A stretch of 64,000 nucleotides of DNA, from positions 248,001-312,000 of the forward strand of contig BSDZ01000028.1 in NCBI GenBank assembly GCA_030268105.1. The letters are read 5' to 3'. The position numbers were made by a program, and so were the translations under genes. Below, one piece after another: positions 37,601 to 49,800 of the stretch. The DNA is from Volvox africanus. Its lineage: Eukaryota; Chlorophyta; Chlorophyceae; Chlamydomonadales; Volvocaceae. Positions within the stretch are counted from its first letter, which is position 1; each line of letters starts with the position of its first letter. Below the pieces are notes generated by a model. That model did no database searches. It saw nothing but the letters and a program-made list of their open reading frames with translations, and was not told the origin of the DNA.

Positions 37601-40600
37601 CCCCATCTACCGGCCTGACGCCGGGATTCCATGCATCGCGAGCGCCCTCAGCTCCCTAGGCCCTCTAGTGCTCGACTTTCTTTTCAATGGACGGTTTTAC
37701 AAAGAGGAAGCCCTCCAACTCTGCCATCCAAGAGCCTATGTGTGTCGTCGATTTGCGCAACGCAACTCACCATGACAGTGGATCTGGGGTTGCCCTGGAC
37801 GGCTGCAGCGGCGGGACCTGCGGGTCTCGCCAGCATGGGGGCCAGGCGGGCCAAACCCACGTCCCCGAGCTTTGCCGTCAGGTGCGTGTCCAGCAGGATG
37901 TTGGCGGGTTTCATGTCCCTGGCGGCAGGAAGGAGACGGGCGAGGGATGGACGACGGCCTGGAGGGCCTAATAACTTTGCGCTGCTGCAAAGGATGGCCG
38001 CAAAATGGAAACGTAACGGCCCCAGAGCTGAGACCAGCGTAATGAAGAGGGAGTAAAGTCCAAAAAGCGAAATCTCGGGTGCTGCACGGTGGTTGGCCAA
38101 TGGTGAAAGGTCCGCGACAACTCGTGGTTCTACCAACATTACAAAGATAGCTATGCTCACCGCCCATTACAGCCCATTACCGCCCGCTCTTTTAGACAGC
38201 CCATGCGGCTCGAAACCACCAAAGGAGCCACCCAAAGTCAAAACGGAGATCAGATCCGAGTGCACAGGAGTGCCAAAACAGATCACCATCACAACCTCCG
38301 GGAGGGAGCGAGCAGGATGCCACAGGGATATGAGTGCTGGACTTCACGGCAGCTGGCTGCAACGATTTGTTTGATTTTATGAGTCGTTTGCCCAACTGAC
38401 ATCCGCGTGAAGCGGCTTGTGCTCAATGCGGCACGTACAGATGATATATATACATATATATAATACATAGGCATAAACACAGGTATATATATATGCATTT
38501 AGTTTTTATATTTCGGGCGTTTTTATATAAAGTGCCGATCCGCGCATGCGACATCTCCCAGCGCTCCCGGCACAGGCCCCTGCTATACCCCCAAATGCAC
38601 TCACATGTGCACGATGGGAATCGGCGCCGTGTGCAGGAACAACAGCGCCGAGGCCACCTCGGCAGCGATCCGCACTCTGTCCCGCCAAGATAAAGCCCCT
38701 CTGAAAACCAAGCGAGGCCCTGTTGACGGCAAAGCCGCCCCCGGGCCGGCCGCACCAGCGCCGCCGCCGCCGCCACCGCTGCCGCCGTCAGGACAAAACA
38801 AATGATTCTCCAGGCTACCGTTGGGCATCAGCTCGTATACTAGAATGCCCTGTGGCGCGAAGTGGATTGTGGGCGGCGGCGGCGAAGGCAGCAGATGGGC
38901 TATCGATTAGTCCTCTGACAGTGGTGCGCGCACATTGGGGTTCCCGTTGACATGAGTAACAGAGACCCATCCTTGAAGATCGAAATCATAAAGGTAGCTC
39001 ACCCCGTATAGTGGCGACCGGGCCCCCGAACCCAATTTCGTGGCCCCTTACTGGTGTCTCTTTCCTCCGGGCCCCAGCTATGTGATGGCCTTCTGGTCCC
39101 TCCCTTAGCAATGCCTCCAGCGAAGGGCCGTCCCATGCTTGGATGACGCCCCTCGCGGACCCGCACACACGACCCAACATACGAGTCCCTTCAATTCCCG
39201 TCCTCATCGCACACACGCGCACCTTCTCTGGGCAGCTCCCGATGAGCAGCACCACGTGCGGGTGGTGCAGGGATGATAAAATATTGACCTCCGCCTCAAA
39301 CTCGCCTAGGCCCTTCAGGACAACAACAGTAACGATGCCGCGGGTCCCGGTAAGGGTAGAGGTTGCGGATGAGGGTTAAGTGGATGCACACTGAGTCACG
39401 GACGGGAGGACATTTCCAGGTGGGCCTTTGGGGCCACGGACTCAGGGACGAAAGATGGCCGTGCCATCCGAAGCGCCGCAGACGTCTGGTCAAGTCGACG
39501 CATGGAAAAGGGTTCACCGCCTCTTTCGGCGAGGAGGAAGAAATTGATTCCCAGCCCAGTCAAACCAAGTGACCAAGCCGAGTCAGACCGACAATAATAA
39601 CAACCAACAGCCTCCAAATCACAAGCCCAGAACGCCCACACCCAACTAAATGCAAGCCAGGTCAGGCAACGGCACTAATACTCCTATCGCCTCACAGAAT
39701 GCTAACCACGTCTATACCTCAACAAGCGCAATTTACAGAGGACGGAAACCCCAATCCTCTAAAACCCTAGAACCCTAGTGGGTAATCAGCCAGTAAACCC
39801 AATCCCTGTATAATAACCCAGCCAGGGAAGCTGAGTACAGCATGCGCTTTCCAACACGTCACATACACAACCATAAACACACCACAACGCCATGTCCACA
39901 TACCTGCATGCAGCCCTCGCTCGTGTCCATCACTTTGACTGCCACGGGAATGCCGTCCAGCCAACCACGATACACAGGGCCAAACCCGCCCTCCCCTAGC
40001 TTGTTCACCGGGCTGAAGTTCCCGGTCGCGTGGCGAAGCTCCTCGTATGAATACGTGCGACCACGCCTCAGTGACGCATTGCTGGGGGATAAGCTGGAGG
40101 ACCCAATGAAGCCAGGGGACACGCCAGAAGCTGGATCGACCCGTGGGTCATTGCGCGTGGATCCGGCATTCACCCGTGGGTCACTGCTTCCGGCGGTCGT
40201 GGGGGCCGGACGAGGTGGCCCAATGCCAAGTTGCGACAGACTGGCCCCCATCAGCTTTTCCAACTGAATGCGGGCACTGAGGATGGGGTTGAAGTTGGGT
40301 CGGCTGGGGACAGGCGGTGGCGGCGAGGGCTCTGTGGCGGGCGAAACACACGACACATGGTAAGCATACGGGGGAGGATAAGCCACGTGGCTCATCCGAC
40401 CAAGGAACCTTGCCGTGCCACTAAACGCCATCTAGGAGACTCCAGGGGGCCCCTAACCAAGCTAGCAAAATCTCACCCGGCTCATCACCCCAATCAGTGG
40501 CAGGTGCGCTGCCCCAGTCCAGGTCGGCCGCAGCGGTGTTGACTGACCCCATGGTGGGCCCCATGCCACCTCTGCCGCTGCCTCCACCGCTGCTGGCACC

Positions 40601-43600
40601 GCCGCGTTTAGCGGCGGATGTCGACGACGGCTCAAACGTCAGAGGTGGAATCGCCAAATGCGGCGGCGACTGCGCCGGCTGGAATGGCGGCGGTGGCTGT
40701 GGTGGCGCCGAGAACGACGGTGAACCAGCGTACGGCTCGCATGCAGAGGTTTTGGTCGTGCCACTTTGACGGCCATTGTTGGCCAGCAGCTGCGGCTGAG
40801 TGCCTGCCAAGACGGGGTACGGTATGCGTACTGCAGGAAACTGCTGCGAGGGATGGGGCATAGCTTGAGGACCCTGCGGGTAAAACGACTCGTATGGCTG
40901 TGCATATGGTTGTGGAGCCGCCCGCATGCCAGTGCCGTGTGAATTGGCGGCGCCCGGACCTGCCAGGTATAGCCCTTTAGGTTGCGACGTCGTGGCGATC
41001 ATCGCCGGCGGCGGCGGCTGTGGCGCCAACAGAAGCGGCTCCATCGGCGCCAGTTCATGATGTACATTTGGAAACATGCTCGTCCCGTCAGCCCCCGTCG
41101 AGATCACTGGCCCATGGGTTACTGAAGGCGGCGTGGGCAAGAGCTGGTTGACACATGTGGTGGATATGAGTTCTACAAATGGCATCGCCGGCTGCGGCGG
41201 CAGGGGCGCCGCCGTCGCCATCGCCGACGGCACTGCACCCGCACCGGCACCCATAGCCGCAGGCGCAATCGCTTGCAGCGGTATGGCCCCGCCGCCCAAC
41301 AGCGCAGCAATATCTGGGTACCGTTGTACCGCATAATCGTAGGCTAATTGACCAGACTGCACTTTCCACAAAGGAATGGCACAGGGAACGAATGGCAGGC
41401 TCATCACAAGCACCCATGAGGATCGGGCAGATCCGCGGACAGGATGTCCTTTACGGAGAATTAAGGACCGCACAATGGAGAGACCTACCAGTGCTGCAGC
41501 ACTCAAGAAATTATGGCATGGGACGCGGTCAGCTCATCAATAGGAAAATTTACGTCTTTGGATCATTATAAAGCCTCGCTCGTAAGTCGTCGCAGCCTTG
41601 GTCTCTCTGCTGCGCCTCGGTTAAGTCGATAGGTTATGAGTGCCGAGATGGAGGGCTCCTGTGACCCGGGGGTCCGTTGTGTACGACCCCCTTGAGGAGT
41701 CAAACATTGTGAGGAGCATCGACCCACGCAGCCGAATCCCGTGTCCCGCAATCCACTGCCACTCCTGCGTGTTATCAAAAGCTCCGGAGCCTCGTCGTGA
41801 ACCTAATCAACCTCCTATACTTCCCCTCCAAAATCCCTCGCCACAGATTCCTAGATCGGAATCCATCGTTTCTGTCGTTTCCTACGAGGGGGCCTCTCTC
41901 TCTTTATATATAGGGTATATATATATATATATACATATATATTGCTTGTACGCTGAAGCCATGCATGGGCCCCTCTCCCAGGCCCCACCTTGTCCCGTAT
42001 ATGCACGGAAGCTCCGCGCTTCAGAAGGTCTTCCACCACCTTGCGGCATCCTCGACCCGCGGCAATGTGCAAAGCCGTGCGGCCCTCCTAGGCACAACGC
42101 AGAGAAGAGATAGAGGGGTACGGCGGAGACCTTCTTCAGGTGGCCGAATGCCGCAGGAAAGGCGCATGTCTCTGCACGCGTACGCGTACGTGCTTTGTTA
42201 GGGAGGGAGTGTTGTCCACTATTAATGGGGGCAAGGGGTAAGGGCCCCTGCGGTTTCATATAGGCGGGATCCGGGCCGCTGCCAGAGGCACACGGCCGGA
42301 CAGCATTAGTGGACAACATTATATGTGGAGAGGTTGTGCGCTTAGCAGCGCTCCAATGTGCACACACAATACTGCAATATTATTGTAAGTACACCGCATA
42401 TTTCTTTTGCGGAACTGTTTTTATGACAAGAGGTGCAGCGATCTGACAGCATGGCAGGGCGGACGACGAGCTGGTGGTCTTGCTGCTGGTGAAGAAAGGA
42501 GGACTAACCGTGAAGGTCGGATGATGGCGGCTGGTCTCGTTCAAGGTATTCTACATTTGGGAGCTAACTTAGTAGCCAGAACACCTCTCATTCGGGCAAA
42601 GGAGGACGGAAACATGAAAATCGATGTAACGAAGCCCGTGAGTGAACCCAAACCCAGAGGAAGGTTAGGCTTGGCGAAAGAGGGAATCGAAAGTGGGCGA
42701 GGGCCACGGGAGTTCGCACCACGCAGTGGACAATGAACGGGGCGGACATGAGAAAAAATGAAGCGGTTGCGCGCACCTTGTCTTGGAGGTCGGGTTTGCA
42801 GTCGCGTAACAACAGCTCTCGGATGCCCGCTTCAAAGCCCTTGTCGGCGGCTACGTGAAGGGGCGTCCAGCCCATCTGGGTTATGCGAGGGTTCGCGGAG
42901 CATATGGCAGGAAGCAACAGAACAGGAGTACCATGGCAGTGTGAAACCCGCAAACCAACATGCTGATCGAGTAAGCAAACCAAAGCTTGAGGTCCCTTTT
43001 ATTTGTCATAATATTGCCTGTTTGTCCAAAATATAATCGGCATAAATAATCGTCATGTAGCAGGCTGTAATTTTACAATCGTTGTTACATTGCTCAGACG
43101 ATGGTGATGAGTTATCTTAGTGGACCTGTCAAAGTGGGGTTAGTTGTGAAACCTCACGATTGCAGTGCGGCAGCACGCCTAGGGGTGCGGGTTATGTTGC
43201 CGCGTAGACGTAGGCGCCTAGAGGCGCAGACGTAGGCGCAGCAGGCTGGCAGAGAGATAGTGGTGGAGTGCAAATGGAAAAGTGCAAGCTTAATAAAAAC
43301 GACAAATCAGAATCTTATAATGGGAGCGCGGCGAAATGGAGTGGAGAGAGGAATCTGAGAAGGCAGGACCCAATGGCTGGGTGCGGCTTTGGGTGGGGAG
43401 GAGGAGGATTGAATGGATGGTAGAGTTTGCGATCAAATGTTAGGGGTAGAGTTGTACCTTTCACTAAAAGGTTGGAGTATTCATGGCGCTATTGGGTACT
43501 TCATGCTGAGGACGACACCAGCCAACTTGCAAGGCCGATGTGCGACAGTCTGGGTACCGGCTATCGGTACCAGGACCCCCACACCGGAGACATGCCCAAG

Positions 43601-43912
43601 CCAATAACGTCATACCGGTTGGTATTGTCACCAGGACTTGAAGAATAAATACGGCCAATGCAGGACCCAACCATTTAGTTTGCGCCGTGATATTTGAACC
43701 AAGAATGTCGTGGGCTACTCCTGACAAAGACGAGTTCAGAAGACGTGTTATGTTTAAGAGCTAATGTGACTTACTTTTGGTTCTTGTACATTGACATCCG
43801 AAGGGTGCCTTTGCACTTGCAAACTCAGTTCTGCTAAGTCCAGCTTCGCAGCAGCCTTGTGAAGCACCGTGTTGCCAAACAGTTGTCGCAAGCTGCTATA
43901 TAGGTTAGACAT
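34675..43912 (-). CDS. Ankyrin repeat - protein kinase - U-box fusion protein, about 963 aa
   Basis: Twelve exons join in phase: 43912-43775, 42875-42777, 42087-41989, 41356-40477, 40331-39904, 39312-39223, 38849-38605, 37918-37771, 37023-36889, 36237-36080, 35409-35253, 34989-34675. Residues 1 to about 135 hold ankyrin repeats (GNTVLHKAAAK, GWTPLHVAADKGF, GRTALHIAAGRG, GQLAYDYAVQRYPDIAALL). A Pro/Ala/Gly-rich linker runs to about 505. The kinase domain (about 510-815) has LGEGGFGPVYRG (517), VAVK (K538), EFEAEV, H-M-D-MKPANILLD (659-670), GDVGLA in place of DFG as in plant PUB kinases, GTFEYMDPEY, and RPDLR. A polyglutamine stretch follows, then a U-box (about 847-920; MFMCPITQEVMDEPVVAADG, YTYEK, TSPLTNLPL). 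It should phosphorylate targets and act as an E3 ubiquitin ligase; the ankyrin repeats probably bind a partner. Kinase plus U-box is a known plant arrangement; N-terminal ankyrin repeats are not usual. Confidence 0.88.
37077..37144. repeat. CCA/ACA trinucleotide microsatellite
   Basis: ACC units grade into ACA units, in the intron between exons 8 and 9 of the kinase gene. Confidence 0.93.
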
Positions 43913-46805
43913 GGTGCTCGGCGGAAAGGAAAAAAGTGAAGGGAATCAGCTGGAGCCTCCTCAGCCCCTCACTAGCTTTTGGTGTGTGACTCAAGGCCAT
44001 GAATTAAAAAGCCGGAGATTTCTGCAAGTGGCTATGGAGAGCGTCCATATGATGGGCATGCACGGGCAAGACGTCCCTAGGTTGAAGCGAGGTGCATACG
44101 CGTTGTTTGTCCTGCACGATAACGAATGCCATCGCTTCCGCAAATCACCTTTATGAATCAATAGACTGACGCGGGGGTTCAGCACCCAAGGCAGATTATA
44201 ATCTGTCGCATCAAGCGCCTCTAACCATTATCTGGTAATAACCGACACCGTACCTGACGATTCACGTCGACTGCTCTACAGATTATTTTGCAGCATTGAC
44301 ATTAAACACGTTTAATAGTAAAATGATAAAACATAGTACTTTATGCTGCAAATCATGCTTGAATCGCGCATCAACCCGATTAAGCGTCAAAAAAGCACCA
44401 AGTGACAGATACTGGTAGGGGCAAACGATTCCAGATCCTCAATGATATCGTGTGATCTATCACGCTTCTTGGTTAATGCTAGCATCCCCTATCAGGTAGG
44501 GGGATTCTCGCTTAGGACCGGGTTGCCGCGCAAGTCGCGATATGTAGAGGGAAATCCCACTTGCCAAACCGGAAGCGCATCTATCATTGCTATACCGTAA
44601 TACATGCGTGCTCTAAACTCTTCTAGTCTTTCAGCATGTATATATCGTAGAGCACGTCTATCCGCCTGGGGCAACTGCACACGACGACTCATCAGGGTTG
44701 ACTCCAGTCCTTTCCCATTGGGTCACAATCTCATACAACTCTTGTGTACTTCGGTAAGTCTAGTGGGTTATTTTCAAGGCACACCAATCTCCAAGCAGCT
44801 AAGGTAAATGTCACCGGAACTCCAACAACAGTTCAACAAACGGCATCTCGAACGAATGTCGCAACGAATTTCCTTGATTTTCACATCTTTAGGCAAGTGA
44901 GATGACAGGTAATGCATCGGTACAAGGGGTACAAAGCGAAAGCTGGTCCAAGCGGCTGTGGGCTATGGCCTGCCGTACAAGTACGCTCCTCCTGTAGGTT
45001 TCAGTGTGCAAAAAGTTATCTTTGAGGCTCTTTGAATCGATTACACAGCAGTCAAGCTTTTGAGTACCACGATGGTCAAATCAAATTCCGCATTTGTATG
45101 GTCATGGGAACAAGCTGGTAACAGGGCTGTTACCACCCCTGGAGTCAACCTTGACCTGTAAACCTGCCCAGTTTTGCGATCATTGTACATTTCAGCAAAC
45201 TGCATGCATCGCGTTGAGCTGCCATGCACTTTATAGCTCTACATCCGCATGTTGGGCTGGTGCATCATGGAGATGGGGACGGACGACGTGACATATGCTA
45301 CTCTGACCGAGATGGCTTCTTTGACACAATTGGCAATAATGCTGTCCAAAGCCATGTACATGGGGCAATCATTTGCTGGTGGCCTTCCATAGGGATCGGG
45401 CGCGTCTGCATGTCTCTCTGGTGCCCTCCGCTGCGCTTTTTCTGGCTTTTAGTGGGCAGAGTGCTTGGTCTTTGTATTCGCATGCATTTGCCTTTTGTGT
45501 CCGTAGACTCACCTCCTTCCCGCTCTTGTTTGGTGTCTCGGGGTGTTATTTCCTTTGCGTCCTGATTCACTATTGTGAACTTTTTGGGCGCGTGTTTTCC
45601 GAATTCCAATACGGCCCTTTGAATTAGGAAGGGCGGATCGTATGTAATACAAGAGCGTGCGCCAGTCCTGCAGCTTCCCTTCTGCTGCCTCCCTTATCTC
45701 ACAGCGGTGTTGAATGCATATTACTGCAGTGTCTCGCGCAGCATCAGTCTCGTTCACGATCGTTGCGGCATGCAGTGTTTGCAGGGAGCTGAATGTTGGT
45801 TTGATCTTGTTCTTGGTCGGTGGGAATTCAATACTCGGAGGTGCACACATGTATAGCCAGCGACGAGATAGGCGGAGCCTCTGCAGCCCAAAGGTGTCTG
45901 GGGTTCCTTCAGCGGTCATAGGGGCTTTTGAAGGCTGGGGTCTTACCTAGTTCGTCGACGCTCAGGGAGCATTACCCGAATTTGATGTGCTCTCGTGCAC
46001 TCAGGCGGTTGCCTTCTTTGGTCCTCTTGCAGCGGGTCAGGTGGCGCCGTTCAGTGTGCAGTACTAAAACCGCTGGGAGGGGTTCCTTTTTGGCTTTTCG
46101 TATGTGAGCAACAACTAATGAGGGCTTGGGCTGAGCTTAAATCTGCCTGGATGTTGAGGCTTGGATTTTGCGGATCTGTGTAATTCTGGTTTGCAGCGAA
46201 AGCTGAACTACGGTGAAGGGCAGGAACGGGGGCTTTACGAAAGTGAGAATGCGGTAAGCAGGGGGATTGCAAAACGTGAACTTCCGCTGAGGATTCCAGG
46301 TAGGGTCGAGACCATGCTTGCAGAGGTGCTGATGAACTTAGGCTTAATTACCTGTTTGTAGGTCCGTGCAGGTCAGTGCCTCGTTTTGCCTTAACGTGAT
46401 AAGACTAGATTCAACTTTACAACCTGTAAGGTTTCGTAAGCAACTTATATGATTCTTCAACAAGATCACGACGCAATATTTGCCTTGTTACCAGTGATAT
46501 CTGGCGTCGGGGTAAAGGGTAATATTAATTAACTTGTTGCTATACACAATACCATACATACATAAAGAACGATCAAGAAATATGTACAAAAGCCCATCAG
46601 AAGTATGCAAACATGGCTTATATAAAGTTGTTTGGCGAAACACCGACAGGTTGGGGGCCTTATGCCGTCAGCTGGAGGTTAATGCTGATGTCGGATTTGC
46701 TCATACGATTTCATTGAAATCGTACCTTTCTAAACTTTTCATATAGAACATAGATCAGTGAGAGCGTGTGGATGCGTGTCTGTTAGGCACTGCGACGGGG
46801 CCGCC
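43913..46805. other. Intergenic stretch between divergent genes; no supported gene
   Basis: Lies between the start of the ankyrin-kinase-U-box gene (-) and the start of the unknown gene (+), so it should contain both promoters; no motif could be identified. Two minus-strand frames look somewhat protein-like: 44492-44692 (begins MSRRVQLPQADRRALRYIHA) and 45509-45919 (136 codons). Neither has a recognisable domain or a clear exon partner. Confidence 0.5.
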
Positions 46806-49800
46806 ATGTCCGGGCCACCGGCGATCCGCATTGTTCTCTGGAACGATGGTGGCGAGAGATTAGCATCTGTAAGTGATAATTACTGTTATGATCTGATCAG
46901 TTTGCCGATTGCGGCATGTAATCTGTTTGCGGCTGTGTTTATAGGGCGTGGAGGACGAACGACAACAAGAAGTCCTGCGAAGTTATGCAAAATTGTTATC
47001 AGATGCAATTGATGCAATATTATCGCTGAATCTTTTTAGGCACGTTGAGGCAGTGGAAGTGGAGGACGCCGCCGAGGTGAGAAATTTCCTTTCTATGAAA
47101 CTTCCTGATATTTGCGTCTTCCATGGAATCTTTCAAATTACATAATTGCAACTCTTTTAGGACATCTCGTCATCTTTATCCATCGGCTTCGACAGTGCGG
47201 GCTCAGATAATGCAGTGGACTTGGACAAACTTCGGGGTCGGCTCGACGTCTCTGGGCTCCTGGTAAGCGGCACTGGACTTCAATCGATCGAAATTGATAC
47301 GGGCCGTCTTTAGTAACATCATCTGGGCCGGCTACTTAAAAATCTCATTCTTGACCCGTTCTGCAGCTCGGCTGCGCGAAGTTGCCAGACGACTTAGCGG
47401 AGGTAGCGGGGGTTTCAATTATTGATGAAGACGTGGGGACGACGGAGTTGCGTTGGACCGATGAGGAATTAGGAAAGCAGGTTGCTGCCACTTTGAAGCG
47501 GGCACGGGTAGTCAACAACTACAATGCCTGGTTCCGTGGAGTAGAAGAGGCGCTTTCATCTGCCCTGGATGCTGCATCATCCAGTATAGAGGTTACGGAG
47601 ACGCCCCTGGACCCCTTCGACGTCCTGCAGCTCTTGGTTGGTCAACTCATGCGCGTGGCAGGTGAGCCTGCTAACCGAAGACGGTGCTCAGGATTACAGT
47701 CAGACCAGGATTGAGGATGCGGGGCCAGCAGGACAACTGGACCGCCATCAGGGAGATAGGGATGGGGAGGGAGCAGGGGAAGGATAGGGGGGCGGTGCTT
47801 GAAGTGCGCTCTTCCCAACCTAGCCCCACTCAATCTTCCTCCCAAAGTGAGGGGACTTGTGCATGCCGAAGCGACATGAAGTGTCGTCCTCGATGATTGC
47901 AGCCCACTAGCTCGTGTCCCGCAATGTCGCATTATCTTCAGGCATGTCTCCTCCCCAGAAGAGGCTCCCGCACATACAGGCAATGTGGAGTCAACTCCGC
48001 ACAGCAGGGATAGGATAGGCATAAATCTCACCTGTACCACCAGAGAATTACACCACTTACCACTTCAGTTCCCTGCGTGGCGGCACGAGAGGTGCTCAGT
48101 ATCAATAACTAGGCTCATTAACAAACTAGGGACTGCTTCAGTCGCTGTGGCAGTCGCACTGAAGCAGTCACACCTAGCAATCAGAGGCAGCAGGAACAGC
48201 GCCGCGTCGCGCCATGTCTAGGAGGTTCAAACAGCAGCGGTGTCAGTAGCGGTATACTTGCTTAGAGCGTCCATCCTGGTGTAGCAGGGCCGCTTGCAGT
48301 AGCGGCAGCGCTGGGCATCGTGCAGTAGACCCCATCCATCTATCTCCATCCGGATCACCACAAGGTCCTTGTGTCGGGCTCACAACCTCATGAATTCGTC
48401 ACCTCCCACTCTCTCCCTCTCCCACATCTCAGTTATGGATGTTCCATAATCCCATTCCCACTGCTATTGCCGTCCCGCCAACTGCTCCTGCTAAATGTAG
48501 GTGTGTCGCCGCCGCCCCCAAGCCTCTTGCGTCGCGGAGCTGAGTTGGCGGGCCGAGTGGTGAGGGCGCCTGGCGCGGCACTGCACCAGGTGCGAAAGCG
48601 CTTGAGCCGGGCTCAGAGGCTGTGGTGGCGCCTGGAGGACGTTGTGGTGGACGGGTCCAAGCTGGCAGCCAAAGTGGCACTGAAGGCCGCCAGGCCCCTG
48701 CTCATCGGTAAGACTTTACAAGGAAACCTGGAAGGGCTAACGAACGGGATGGGCAGAGAAAGGCGATCGGAAATATGGATGGGGCAAAGGTAGGAGGTGG
48801 TCTGAGGAGAGTGGTGTGGAGGGGAAGGCGTGTGACGTGCAGGGCAGAGGAGGGCCCAGTGGAGTAAGGAGGTGAAAGGGCGAGGAGGTTTGGGATGAGG
48901 GTTTTAAATCAATGGAAGGACGAGTTACTCGAGAGCTCAGATAAACAAGGACTACGCACAGGAGGGCGCTTTAGTAATTGGAAACATTCGATTTTAAACG
49001 TGGCAAACGGAAACCGTACAAATGTCAAAATGCAAAAGCGGCCAGCCGCTGGTATGGGACTTCGCGATCTCTGTTGGAATTGGTTATTGGGTCATTGGAT
49101 CCCTGGTTTATTTTTCGCTAGCGCTCAGTAAGGGAGAATGCTTGGTTGCGGTGATGATAACACATTCCTCGTCCTGAATGTCATTTCTGATGACATAAAA
49201 TCCTAGAAGACTATTTATCTGAGCAACCATCCAAGAGGCGATTCGTTAGGCCTCGCGGTTTATAAATAGCAGGTCGTGATAAATCGCTGCGGGTGACAGC
49301 TGATGGACAGGCGCTCAGATTGCCTTACGGAGTTCAGCGTCTGGCCCTTGCGTCTAGCCAACGCTCCTTTCTCCCTGACACGCAAATTCAGCACAGCGTT
49401 TTGGAGTCCCAGGAATTGCGGCCAAATGCAATGAAACCCGGAATCGCCGCAATTTTTGGTTACACCGTGCATACCTCTCCTCCGCGGCAAATAAGCAGTG
49501 TAAGCAGTCATGCGTGAACCATGAGGGATTAGAAAACACTAGCGATCAGCCGTATTTGTACCAGTGGTGATCTGTTCCAATCTTACCTCCATATAGTTTC
49601 ATTGTGATACTATTGATTGATTAAGCAAATCTTGATCGAATCCTGATCATTAACTCGCTCGCAAGCCCTTTGCTAAAGGTATATTAAATATGTACCTGAC
49701 AAGACCTATAAGTTGTTGGTTGCGGTGATGATAACTCATTCCTCGTCCTGAAAGTCATTTCTGATGACATCATCACCTTCGAAGGCAATACTTATCTGAG

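Noticed and set aside
41566..41778. Minus-strand frame between the ankyrin exons and the linker exon
   Set aside because: It lies in the intron 41988-41357; skipping it restores a complete ankyrin repeat, while including it breaks the repeat.
45509..45919. 136-codon minus-strand frame that looked slightly gag-like
   Set aside because: No zinc knuckle, protease, LTR or neighbouring pol; too weak to call.
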